Assembly: GCA_024233875.1 (NCBI GenBank)
Contig: JACKPB010000012.1
Coordinates: 81,853-145,852, forward strand
Source of the DNA: Leptospiraceae bacterium
Lineage (GTDB): Bacteria > Spirochaetota > Leptospiria > Leptospirales > Leptospiraceae
Length of the DNA stretch: 64,000 nt
Direction: 5' to 3'
A program made the translations under genes and the position numbers. Positions 9,062 to 17,749 of the stretch are shown here, piece by piece (position 1 is the stretch's first letter; each line of letters opens with the position of its first letter). The notes beneath the pieces are model-generated. The model was given only the letters and a program-made list of their open reading frames with translations, was not told the DNA's origin and searched no databases.

Positions 9062-10393
9062 ATGTTCAATCTACAATACCTCGTTATTTTCCTCTGGATT
9101 CTTTCATTTTCTTCTCTTTCCGCCCAGAAGATCGGTGATCCTTCTCTCGGAAGCATCAGCGTTCAGCATTTAAAAGTTTCGTATCCAATCGAAACATCCG
9201 TCTACCGACCGAGAGTATTGAATCTGGAAGGGAGCATTCATTTTTTCTGGGGAGAGGGGACTTCCGGAGAAGTCGGAATCTTTCGATCCAGACTCAATCA
9301 AAAGTATCAGATCAAAAAAAAGCCCGATGTCCTCATCCCGTTCACGGGAAAGCTCAATTCCTCAGCCGATAGCCTTTCCACCACGATGTCATACGATTCC
9401 TCTACAGGGAATTTTCTGGCCGTCTACATGTCTGCGGATCGCACCGAGAGAATGAAAAATGTTTTCTCCATGAGAGCTGTTCTCGGAAATCCCCTCGACA
9501 AACAGGGGAAAGACATTTTGATAGAAGGAGAGTTTTTTCATTCCCTTGATCTTCCTGGCTCTCCCTCAGTCTCCGGAGATGGAAATGGAAATTTCCTTTT
9601 GGTGTATCACTCCAATGGAGCCGATCTCAATCAGTCCTATATCAAATGGAAAAAAATTGATGCGGAGACGGGTAGGGTCACTCCCGGACCGATAGCCAAT
9701 AAGCAAACGGGAAGTCAAATCTCCACACCGGGGGCAAGAAATCCTTCTGTAGTCTGGAATCCTGAGACGGGAACCTACGGAATCGTCTTTGTCTCAGGAA
9801 AAGGAAATGCATCCATTCTGAAGTTCTTAAGCATAGATAAGAATGGAGTCCCGGTCTCCGAAGAAAAAACAATTCTCTCCAATCCCAAAATCATGGTAGC
9901 CCGACCCGTGATAGCCCCCGATGGGGATGGATTTGCACTGATCTGGCAGGACTTCCGTCAGGTAAAAGTACCCTCCTCCCCACCGATGAGCGGGATTCCT
10001 GCTGTTCGCTTCACCCGAATCGATTCGGCAGGAAAGCTCAGACCGATGAAAGGAGAAGAGTTTTTATTTGATACAAAAGATTCTTCCCTTCTACTTTCCA
10101 ATCCTTACAATGATGCCTCCTACCTCTATCAGGAATTGAAGACCATTGAGCCGGGGAAACGCTATGCCGCTGTCTGGGCTACAGGTCAGGTTCCTCATAA
10201 GATCCAAATGACCGAAATCCACCTCAAGCACTCGGAGATCCGATCCATGCCTCCGGTCACCGTGAGTGAGAAGGGGAAAATCTCGGGAGAACCGGATTTC
10301 GTCTTCGATGGAAAAAGATACATCATCGTCTACAATCAACATGAGAAGAATAAATACAAATTGAAAGTCTCTCTCGGTATTCCGATCCGTTGA
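9062..10393 (+). CDS. Exported protein with repeated beta motifs, unknown function
   Basis: About 443 residues from ATG 9062, chosen because the frame then opens directly with a signal peptide (FNLQYLVIFLWILSFSSLSAQ); the open frame extends 13 codons upstream to a TTG at 9023. The mature part has recurring blocks of the form 'YDSSTGNFLAVY', 'GDGNGNFLLVYHS', 'PDGDGFALIWQDFR' and 'FDGKRYIIVYNQ', the pattern of a beta-propeller with Asp-box-like turns. It is probably periplasmic or surface exposed. No enzymatic motif was recognised. Confidence 0.65.
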   Translation: MFNLQYLVIFLWILSFSSLSAQKIGDPSLGSISVQHLKVSYPIETSVYRPRVLNLEGSIHFFWGEGTSGEVGIFRSRLNQKYQIKKKPDVLIPFTGKLNSSADSLSTTMSYDSSTGNFLAVYMSADRTERMKNVFSMRAVLGNPLDKQGKDILIEGEFFHSLDLPGSPSVSGDGNGNFLLVYHSNGADLNQSYIKWKKIDAETGRVTPGPIANKQTGSQISTPGARNPSVVWNPETGTYGIVFVSGKGNASILKFLSIDKNGVPVSEEKTILSNPKIMVARPVIAPDGDGFALIWQDFRQVKVPSSPPMSGIPAVRFTRIDSAGKLRPMKGEEFLFDTKDSSLLLSNPYNDASYLYQELKTIEPGKRYAAVWATGQVPHKIQMTEIHLKHSEIRSMPPVTVSEKGKISGEPDFVFDGKRYIIVYNQHEKNKYKLKVSLGIPIR

Positions 10394-10417
10394 TTTTTAG
10401 AATGAGAATAAATTATT

Positions 10418-10486
10418 AACCCATCTCTCATAGGTCTTTTTCTTCTCTTCAGATTCTCATTTGAATTCTGAAGAGAAAAATGGGTT
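10418..10486. other. Nested inverted repeat before eno
   Basis: An 11-bp perfect stem, TTCTCTTCAGA (10443-10453) with TCTGAAGAGAA (10467-10477), sits inside an outer pair AACCCAT (10418-10424) and ATGGGTT (10480-10486). There is no T-run after the stem in either direction, so a simple intrinsic terminator is not obvious. It lies between the exported protein and the enolase gene and could end the former or regulate the latter. Confidence 0.45.
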
Positions 10487-10617
10487 CATCCGGCTAAAAA
10501 TCATATTAGAAAACTCTCAAATTCTAATTCAATGACGAATTCCCATTTCTTCAGGAATAAGAGTAGACATGAAAATCCAAAAAAAAGACAATATATAAAA
10601 ATATTACCTATGGGGAA

Positions 10618-11934
10618 ATGCAATTGAAAGGCTCAAAAATTCAATCAATCAAAGCTAGAGAAATATTAGATTCCAGAGGGAATCCCACTGTAGAAGTAGA
10701 TGTAATTTTAGAAGACGGTTCTTTGGGTAGAGCCGCAGTTCCATCCGGAGCATCCACCGGAGAGTACGAAGCAGTTGAACTCAGAGATGGGGACAAGAAA
10801 AGATATCTCGGAAAAGGTGTTCAAAAAGCTGTAGGCAATGTAAACGACAAACTCGCTAAAAAACTCATCGGTCTAGACGCACTTCAGCAGACTCATATTG
10901 ACGAACTCATGATCGCTGAAGATGGAACTCCATCCAAGAAAAACATGGGTGCCAATGCGATCTTAGGGGTATCCCTGGCTGTAGCTAAGGCCTCTGCAAT
11001 CCATTGCAGACTTCCACTCTACCGCTACATCGGTGGAAATTTCGCAAGAGAACTTCCGGTTCCCATGATGAACATCCTCAACGGGGGAGCTCACGCGGAC
11101 AATAACATCGACTTTCAGGAATTCATGATTCTTCCCGTAAGTGCTAAGAATTTTTCTGATGCTCTTAGAATGGGCGCTGAAGTTTTCCACAATCTCAAAT
11201 CCGTTCTCAAGGCTGAAGGTCACAACACAGCTGTAGGGGATGAAGGTGGTTTCGCTCCGGATCTGAAGTCCAATGACGAAGGGATCGAAGTGATTTTGAA
11301 AGCGATCGAAAAAGCGGGTTACAAACCCAAAGAAGATATCCTCATCGGTCTGGATGCTGCATCCAGTGAATTTTTTGACAAAGAGAAGAAAAAATACATT
11401 CTCGGCAAAAAGTCAAAGAATTCTTCCGATATTAAGGAAATGACTTCCGAGCAAATGATCGAATATTATTCAAAAATGGTCAACGACTATCCGATCATTA
11501 CTATAGAAGATGGACTCGATGAAAACGATTGGGCGGGCTGGAAGATCCTCAGCGAAAAGCTCAGTAAAATTCAGCTTGTCGGTGATGACCTCTTTGTAAC
11601 TAATGTCGAAAAGCTAAAAAAAGGTATCGATGAGAAGATCGGTAATTCCATTTTGATCAAAGTAAATCAAATTGGTTCTCTCACCGAGACTCTGGCGGCT
11701 ATCGAAATGGCCAAAAAAGCGGGTTACACTGCTGTGGTCAGTCATAGAAGTGGTGAGACAGAAGACAGTACCATCGCTCACATAGCTGTAGCTACCAATT
11801 CGGGTCAGATCAAAACAGGATCTCTCAGTAGAACCGACCGAATCGCAAAGTACAACGAACTTCTGCGAATCGAAGAAGAACTGGGAAAATCAGCAATTTA
11901 CAAAGGAAAAGATACATTTTACAACCTTAAATGA
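10618..11934 (+). CDS. eno: Enolase (phosphopyruvate hydratase)
   Basis: 438 residues, full length. Converts 2-phosphoglycerate to phosphoenolpyruvate in glycolysis. Signature blocks include AREILDSRGNPTVEVDV, GRAAVPSGASTGEYEA, GDEGGFAPDL, the Mg-binding LIGLDAASSEFF, IEDGLDENDW and LVGDDLFVTN, the catalytic Lys in ILIKVNQIGS and the loop VVSHRSGETEDSTIAHIAVA. The ATG at 10618 is almost touching the GGGGA at 10612-10616; a TTG at 10624 has ideal spacing (7 nt) and would remove two residues, so the true start may be the TTG. The stop overlaps the next start as ATGA, coupling eno to a cell-division-type gene. Confidence 0.97.
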   Translation: MQLKGSKIQSIKAREILDSRGNPTVEVDVILEDGSLGRAAVPSGASTGEYEAVELRDGDKKRYLGKGVQKAVGNVNDKLAKKLIGLDALQQTHIDELMIAEDGTPSKKNMGANAILGVSLAVAKASAIHCRLPLYRYIGGNFARELPVPMMNILNGGAHADNNIDFQEFMILPVSAKNFSDALRMGAEVFHNLKSVLKAEGHNTAVGDEGGFAPDLKSNDEGIEVILKAIEKAGYKPKEDILIGLDAASSEFFDKEKKKYILGKKSKNSSDIKEMTSEQMIEYYSKMVNDYPIITIEDGLDENDWAGWKILSEKLSKIQLVGDDLFVTNVEKLKKGIDEKIGNSILIKVNQIGSLTETLAAIEMAKKAGYTAVVSHRSGETEDSTIAHIAVATNSGQIKTGSLSRTDRIAKYNELLRIEEELGKSAIYKGKDTFYNLK

Positions 11935-12377
11935 GTTTGAACGCGAAAATCCCATCCCTGCTCGGATTGATTCTGGTATTCGGAATGCTGTACTTCACAA
12001 TCCTCGGAAGCACAGGGATCATAGAAAGAAGAAACCTTGAGAATCGTATGAAGCTTCTCAAGGATGAAGTGGAGCGGTTGGAGAGCGAGAACAAGGCTCT
12101 TGCTCATCGTGACCGCATGCTCTCTTCGGAAGAGGAAGCCCTCGAATCCGAAGCGGGCAGACACTATCTTCTGACTGAGGATTCTCGCATCATCAAATTC
12201 AAAGAAATGCTGGAAGTGGAATCGGAAGAGCAAATCCTTTCTTCTCCGATTCCTCTGGCTACATTTCAAAACAAAAAAACTAAAAATCGTGCACTCTCCC
12301 TCCAATTTCTCAAGGTCTTTTATTTGATCGTTGTGGGTGTTTTTAGTGTGAGTGTCTTCTTCCGATTCAAAAAATAG
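11931..12377 (+). CDS. FtsB/DivIC-like septum formation initiator protein
   Basis: 148 residues. A short N-terminal tail is followed by a membrane segment (about 8-27), then a coiled coil (IERRNLENRMKLLKDEVERL onward, about 32-75) and the FtsB-like 'LESEAGRHYLLTEDSRIIKF' segment, resembling the conserved 'E--AR--L-M-K--E' block. Unusually there is a second hydrophobic segment near the C-terminus (FLKVFYLIVVGVFSVSVFF). FtsB-type proteins bridge FtsL and FtsQ in the divisome. The ATGA overlap with eno mirrors the common eno-ftsB linkage in bacteria. Confidence 0.8.
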   Translation: MSLNAKIPSLLGLILVFGMLYFTILGSTGIIERRNLENRMKLLKDEVERLESENKALAHRDRMLSSEEEALESEAGRHYLLTEDSRIIKFKEMLEVESEEQILSSPIPLATFQNKKTKNRALSLQFLKVFYLIVVGVFSVSVFFRFKK

Positions 12378-12474
12378 TTGTTGTTTTCCTACCCTCTCAA
12401 AATCCTAATAACTGGAAATTGGGATAAATTCCATATTAAATTTCAGAAATCACAATGCTAGGAAAGGATTGATT

Positions 12475-13060
<586 letters not shown>

Positions 13061-13080
<20 letters not shown>

Positions 13081-13393
13081 ACCTGATTTCCCTTCCCTTC
13101 TCAACCTATTTCTGGAAGAAGGGAAAAATCGAGAAAAAGAACCAGTTCTCAAGATGTTCACGGACTATCTCCTTCACCTCTATGAGGGGGAGGATGAGAT
13201 CCTCATGGAAGATGTGAGCGGTTTTGAAGTGGATGACTTTCTCAATTTTTATATCCAGGATCGCTATCCGGATCGATCGGAGACCCTGATTCGGGAAGCC
13301 AGATCTGCCCTCAAGAGCTTTCAAAAGTTTTTGATTCAAAAAAAATACTTAACTAGCGAAGATTTGGAAGAATGGAAAGAAGCTTTGAAATAA
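13061..13393 (+). CDS. Small conserved-type acidic protein, unknown
   Basis: 110 residues from ATG 13061, which lies inside the last codons of clpP (20-bp overlap); its own end overlaps the hydrolase start by 22 bp. Predicted helical and acidic, with a C-terminal segment RSALKSFQKFLIQKKYLT reminiscent of SAM-like core-binding helices, but no family is assigned. The double overlap shows it belongs to the clpP-hydrolase transcription unit and supports it being real. Confidence 0.6.
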
Positions 13394-14400
13394 GAACATT
13401 TCCGAAAGAGAGATTTCTCAGGAACAAGCACTCCCAAACTATCTTCAGTTCTTTTTTTCCTCCCAAAAATCATCTCCGAACAGAGTATCTCCACGAAGAC
13501 ATCATCCTCGATCTGGCGGATGGTTCGGAGGACATGATCTGTGTGCATCACAACTTTCCTCTTTCCGGATACAAAAAAGCTCCCATTCCCTTCAATGGAT
13601 ACTACTTCATTTTGATTCACGGGATGGAAGGCTCGGCGGATTCACATTACATAGTCACGTTTGGAGAAATGGTTCTCAAGGCCGGATTCGGGTTGATTCG
13701 AATGAATCAGAGAGGTTGCGGAATGGGGGAAGGTTTGTCCCGAGGGATCTACAACGCGGGCAATTCCAATGACATTGATCGGGTGGTGAAGTATGTCTAT
13801 CGCAATATCTCCAAAAATATCATTCTCTGCGGATACTCCCTCTCAGCCAATTCAGTTCTTAAGTATCTCGGAGAAAAGAATCGGCCTCAGGTTCGTTTCT
13901 TTTCGGCAGTCTCTCCCCCTCTGGATCTGAAGTACGGATGTGACTACATCGATTCGGAAAAAGGGAAGTTTTATAGGGACTTTTTTCTGTTTTCTTTCAA
14001 AGACAAACTCAAGAGAAACATCATCCGCGTTCCGGACGAAATCAAAAACCTGGCTCTGAGTGCGGAGTCTATGTTTGATTTTGATGACTATCTAACCGCT
14101 CCGATCTACGGATATCGGGGGGCTCTCGATTACTATCGGGATTGCTCTTCTGTCAAATACATCTACGGGATCACCCAGGAGGGCATTGTAATCCACGCCA
14201 ATGATGATCCTCTGATTCCTTCGGATATTTTCGAAAATGTAAAATGGAGTAAGGTTCCCAATATCGTACCCATTCTCACCGAAGGTGGGGGGCATGTAGG
14301 GTTTTTGACCAAGAAATCCCACGACATCCCCGATGGGAGATGGTTGAATCACACACTATTGCACTTCTTTGCAGAAAAAATAGGAATCTACGAAGCCTAG
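13372..14400 (+). CDS. YheT-like alpha/beta hydrolase
   Basis: 342 residues of the COG0429/YheT hydrolase type. The N-terminal RFLRNKHSQTIFSSFFPP is the family's 'N-H-QT' block, ILIHGMEGSADSHYI is the oxyanion region, GYSLSANSVLKYLGE carries the nucleophile Ser (G-x-S-x-S/A) and the C-terminal GGHVGFL supplies the catalytic His; Asp is in HANDDPLIPSD. Likely esterase or lipase activity on an unknown substrate, in the cytosol. It overlaps the preceding small gene and converges with the XpaC-like gene, whose end overlaps it by 4 bp. Confidence 0.88.
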   Translation: MERSFEIRTFPKERFLRNKHSQTIFSSFFPPKNHLRTEYLHEDIILDLADGSEDMICVHHNFPLSGYKKAPIPFNGYYFILIHGMEGSADSHYIVTFGEMVLKAGFGLIRMNQRGCGMGEGLSRGIYNAGNSNDIDRVVKYVYRNISKNIILCGYSLSANSVLKYLGEKNRPQVRFFSAVSPPLDLKYGCDYIDSEKGKFYRDFFLFSFKDKLKRNIIRVPDEIKNLALSAESMFDFDDYLTAPIYGYRGALDYYRDCSSVKYIYGITQEGIVIHANDDPLIPSDIFENVKWSKVPNIVPILTEGGGHVGFLTKKSHDIPDGRWLNHTLLHFFAEKIGIYEA

Positions 14401-14927
14401 AATCCGTCCATTTCCATTTCTTTGCGCAGAGCTTCAATCTCAGAGTTCAGATTCTCTGTCTTACGGGAGTGCATTTCCTGTCGGGTTCGTTCCAGAATTC
14501 TGAGCATCTTATCGATGAGATTCAAAATCCTTTCTTGAAAATTGTCCTGAAGAGAAATCCCCGAGTTCATTTGAACAGCGCAGTACTTGTTCAAAAGAAC
14601 AAGGATGGATTGAATGTGGTTCTTCCAGAGACGTTTGGTGCTTTCACCGAGCGCATCCGGATTCTCGGAGTAGTAGTCGAGAATCCGGGAAGAGAAATCA
14701 TGGAGTTCGAGAGTCTTTCGATAGATGATAGGATCAATGAGTTTCAAATCGGGGAGGGTCTCCCGAATGCCCTCCTGGGTGTTTCTCAAAATATCAATGA
14801 CTTCCTCACGCTCCTCCGAACTCAAAGGGGAGGTAATGTCGTCGGAACTGAATCGTTTTTTGAGAAACAAATAGAGATAGTAGACGCTGAGCATCAGGAT
14901 CAGAAGAGTAAAGAATAATCTGAGCAT
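14397..14927 (-). CDS. XpaC-like membrane-anchored helical protein
   Basis: 176 residues with one N-terminal membrane segment (FFTLLILMLSVYYLYLFL) followed by a long helical, largely charged region (RNTQEGIRETLPDL, LHDFSSRILDYYSENPDAL, ILNLIDKMLRILERTRQEM). The architecture resembles the 5-bromo-4-chloroindolyl-phosphate hydrolysis (XpaC) family, whose biochemical role is unclear. Monocistronic, with its stop overlapping the convergent hydrolase gene. Confidence in the gene is good, in the family only fair. Confidence 0.6.
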   Translation of the reverse strand: MLRLFFTLLILMLSVYYLYLFLKKRFSSDDITSPLSSEEREEVIDILRNTQEGIRETLPDLKLIDPIIYRKTLELHDFSSRILDYYSENPDALGESTKRLWKNHIQSILVLLNKYCAVQMNSGISLQDNFQERILNLIDKMLRILERTRQEMHSRKTENLNSEIEALRKEMEMDGF

Positions 14928-15347
14928 ATCCGCATTTTGAAGGATTGGATTTATAAATCAACAGATTCTTTCTCAGGAGGAAAAATTTCTCTGTTTCAGT
15001 TTTGGGAGAATGAACAAATGACAATAGATCTATTTTTAAATAGTTTAAAAAAACTATTGCCTGATTCATATTCTGCCGGGACTAACAACAGCACAGGAAA
15101 CCCTAGAAGTCGATTCAGGTCCCGGAAGTTTTTCCCTACCGATCCCGATGGAAATCATATCTTGATCGATCAGCATATTTAAAACACAAGTGATAGGAGA
15201 AACCTTTTGTGAAGGTGCAAATCTTTATGAAAATGACTATAGATCATTTCAGGTAGATCTTAGGGAACGTCTATTTACCCCTTATTTAGATTTTGAAATA
15301 TACAATATTATTAAAAGTTGTTCAATATTTCTTGAAAAAAGCGGGGT
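14928..15347. other. Island boundary with decayed-looking short frames
   Basis: Between the XpaC-like gene and the hairpins that precede the Type III methyltransferase there are only short frames (14937-15182 and 15190-15381, + strand) without recognisable families or good ribosome sites. Composition shifts here from chromosomal to AT-rich. I read it as the left junction of the restriction island, possibly with remnants of older genes. Confidence 0.5.
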
Positions 15348-15408
15348 TTGGGGTGCAACCCCAAGCAAATCCCACCTCTAAAAAGCCCTGCTAAGGGGTT
15401 TTTAGAGG
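15348..15408. terminator. Pair of strong hairpins at left edge of the Type III R-M island
   Basis: Hairpin 1: TTGGGGT-gca-ACCCCAA at 15348-15364. Hairpin 2: CCTCTAAAAA (15375-15384) with TTTTTAGAGG (15399-15408) around an inner CCC/GGG pair. Hairpin 2 has A-runs and T-runs on its two arms and could work as a bidirectional terminator insulating the island. An attachment-site role is also possible but no matching copy was found at the right side near 20.3 kb. Confidence 0.5.
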
Positions 15409-15496
15409 TTCCCCTTAAAAAATCTATTTAGGCGTAGATTTCCACAATATTGATTTCTTTTTATTTCACTTGCAAACTAGATCCTTTTTTGAAAAA

Positions 15497-17104
15497 ATGA
15501 AACAAATGCCTAGTTTACAATGGATTGGTAAAGAAAAAGTAATAAATCACCACAAAGATGTCCCTTTTCAGTTTTTGGATCATCAATATTCCTTTGTGGA
15601 TGGAAAGAAAAAAAAAACCAAAGAACCAATTTCGAACAACAAAATCATTCATGGAGACAATCTCCTAGCCCTAAAGAGTTTACTTCCTGAATACGAAGGT
15701 AAAATCAAGTGCATTTCTATTGACCCACCCTATAACACCGGTAATGAAAATTGGATCTACAACGACAATGTAAATGATCCTAGGATCAGAAAATGGCTTT
15801 CTCAAGTTGTGGGGAAAGAAGGGGAAGATCTAAGCCGTCACGACAAATGGCTTTGCATGATGTATCCACGCTTGAAATTGTTGCACAAACTTTTATCGGA
15901 TGATGGTGCTATTTTTATATCTATTGATGATAAAGAGGCTTCAAATCTTAAGTTATTAATGAATGAAATTTTTGGAGAGAATAATTTTATAGTACAAATT
16001 ATTTGGAAAAAAAGATCAACTCCTCCAAATGATCAAATAATAGGAACAATACATGATTATATTTTAGCTTATTCTAAAGATAAAAACTATTTAGATATTA
16101 ACTTAAAGAAAAGGTCAGAGGATCAATTAAATAGATATAAAAATCCCGACAAACATCCTAAAGGTCCTTGGGCGCCTGGGGATCTCATGGCAAATGTAAA
16201 AGGTGGTAGGTATGTAAAATCTCTAAACTTTCCAATAAAAAATCCAATAACCGGAGAAGAGCATTATCCTTCATCGAATGGTAACTGGAGATTCAATTCC
16301 GAAAAAATTAATGAATTGATAAACAAAAATGAAATATATTTTGGTGATGATAATAGAGGAAGACCTAAACTAAAAAGATTTCTTTGCGATGTTAAAGAAG
16401 GTGTAACATATAGTTCTATTTGGGATTTTGTCCCATTTAATCAAAATGGTTCAAAAGAAATGTCAGATATACTTGGAAATATGAATATTTTTGATAGCCC
16501 TAAACCAAGTGGCTTGATTGAAGAATTATTATTGCTGGGAACTAATTCAGAGTCAATAGTCTTGGATTCATTTGCTGGTACGGGCACTACAGCTCATGCA
16601 GTTTTAAATTTGAATGCTCAGGATGGTGGAAATCGTAAATTCATTCTCATAGAAATGGAAGAGTATGCAGAGACTATCACCGCAGAAAGAATCAAGAGAG
16701 TGATAGGTGGGTATGGTGAGGGAAAGAATAAGGTAGAAGGGACAGGTGGAGATTTTGATTTTTTTGAACTGGGAGAACCTCTTTTTGTAGATGGAAATAT
16801 AAATCCTAAGGTTTCACTAGAAAAAATCAAAGAATATGTATATTATATGGAGACTAAACAACCTACAGAACATCCAAATTCAAAAGAAAATTCCTATTAT
16901 ATGGGAGTCTTCAATGATACAGCTTATTATTTTTTCTATAATACTAAAGAAGAGACTTCTTTGGATTATTCTTTTCTCAAAACCATCCAAACAAAATCAG
17001 AAAATTATATCATCTATGCAAGTACATGCTTACTTACAAAAGAATTCTTAATCAAAAATAAAATCACTTTTAAAAAAATTCCAAAGGATATACCTTGGAT
17101 ATGA
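15497..17104 (+). CDS. mod: Type III restriction-modification methyltransferase (Mod)
   Basis: 535 residues from ATG 15497 (the frame extends nine codons upstream to a TTG). Beta-class N6-adenine methyltransferase order: DPPYNTGNENWIYNDN (motif IV, DPPY) near residue 80, ISIDDKEASNLKLLMNEIFG after it, and the SAM-binding motif DSFAGTGTTAHAV near residue 360. The central region is the likely target recognition domain. It is followed by a PIN gene with an ATGA overlap and then the Res subunit, so it belongs to one operon. A run of ten A residues at 15608-15617 lies early in the frame and could be slippage-prone. AT-rich codon use unlike the flanking chromosome indicates horizontal transfer. Confidence 0.93.
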   Translation: MKQMPSLQWIGKEKVINHHKDVPFQFLDHQYSFVDGKKKKTKEPISNNKIIHGDNLLALKSLLPEYEGKIKCISIDPPYNTGNENWIYNDNVNDPRIRKWLSQVVGKEGEDLSRHDKWLCMMYPRLKLLHKLLSDDGAIFISIDDKEASNLKLLMNEIFGENNFIVQIIWKKRSTPPNDQIIGTIHDYILAYSKDKNYLDINLKKRSEDQLNRYKNPDKHPKGPWAPGDLMANVKGGRYVKSLNFPIKNPITGEEHYPSSNGNWRFNSEKINELINKNEIYFGDDNRGRPKLKRFLCDVKEGVTYSSIWDFVPFNQNGSKEMSDILGNMNIFDSPKPSGLIEELLLLGTNSESIVLDSFAGTGTTAHAVLNLNAQDGGNRKFILIEMEEYAETITAERIKRVIGGYGEGKNKVEGTGGDFDFFELGEPLFVDGNINPKVSLEKIKEYVYYMETKQPTEHPNSKENSYYMGVFNDTAYYFFYNTKEETSLDYSFLKTIQTKSENYIIYASTCLLTKEFLIKNKITFKKIPKDIPWI

Positions 17105-17529
17105 AAATATATTTAGATAATTGCTCATTCAATAGACCCTATGATGATCAAAGTCAAATTAAAATATTTTTAGAGTCGCAAGCAAAACTTTTCATTCAAA
17201 GTGAGATCAAAAAAAATAAAATAGAATTGATCTGGTCATATATCCTGGATTATGAAAATAGCCGAAATTCAAATCTGGATAAAATGAAATTGATCTCCGA
17301 TTGGAAATCCTTAGCTTCTATAGATGTAGAGGAAAGCCAAGCAATAATCAAAAATTCAAAAGAGCTTATGGAAAGAGGTTTGGATATCTACGATTCTCTA
17401 CATATCGCTTGTGCATTCGAAGGAAATTCTGATTTTTTTGTAACTACTGATCGAAAGATTATTAATAAATTATCTTTTTTTCAAGAATTAAAAATACTGA
17501 ATCCTATTGAATTTTTAAATGTATATTAG
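17101..17529 (+). CDS. PIN-domain RNase-like protein (VapC-type toxin candidate)
   Basis: 142 residues from ATG 17101, overlapping the mod stop as ATGA. PIN features: the first acidic residue in KIYLDNCSFNRPYDD, a central acidic helix, DIYDSLHIACA with the third Asp, and the late FFVTTDRKIIN block with the last Asp. The 'LDNC-FNRPYDDQ' opening marks a subgroup that is usually found beside a ~70-residue partner, and such a partner follows directly. Probable endoribonuclease toxin, sited inside a Type III restriction operon between mod and res, which is unusual. It may act as a stabiliser of the operon or as an extra effector. Confidence 0.85.
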   Translation: MKIYLDNCSFNRPYDDQSQIKIFLESQAKLFIQSEIKKNKIELIWSYILDYENSRNSNLDKMKLISDWKSLASIDVEESQAIIKNSKELMERGLDIYDSLHIACAFEGNSDFFVTTDRKIINKLSFFQELKILNPIEFLNVY

Positions 17530-17539
17530 GAGATAAAAA

Positions 17540-17749
17540 ATGAGATCAGAACAAGAGATTCGTCACGATGCATTTGAATTATTAAGGAAAAATTTAGGTA
17601 GTTTTGAAACTGAAATATTCATTTCAAGCATCCTTAGAGATCAATTTGATTACACACTCTGGAGAGATAATTTACCAAAATTTAAAACAGTAGAAGAACT
17701 GAGTAAGACTGCTATGGAGTATAGAAAAAAAAATTCTGATGGAATGTAA
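17540..17749 (+). CDS. Antitoxin-like partner of the PIN protein
   Basis: 69 residues, with AGGAGAT before ATG 17540. The pattern SEQEIRHDAFELLRKNLG, FISSILRDQFDYTLWR and a final helix matches small proteins that accompany PIN proteins of the 'LDNC-FNRP' group. No DNA-binding fold is obvious. It overlaps the res start by 11 bp. Toxin-first order differs from classic vapBC. Antitoxin function is inferred from position and size. Confidence 0.65.
   Translation: MRSEQEIRHDAFELLRKNLGSFETEIFISSILRDQFDYTLWRDNLPKFKTVEELSKTAMEYRKKNSDGM

Noticed and set aside
14340..14918. 192-codon plus-strand frame opposite the XpaC-like gene
   Set aside because: It lies fully antisense to a better gene with a membrane segment and coiled helices, and has no family resemblance.
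14928..15347. Genes at 14937-15182 and 15190-15381
   Set aside because: Short frames without recognisable families, with poor ribosome sites and at a composition junction; treated as remnant or chance.
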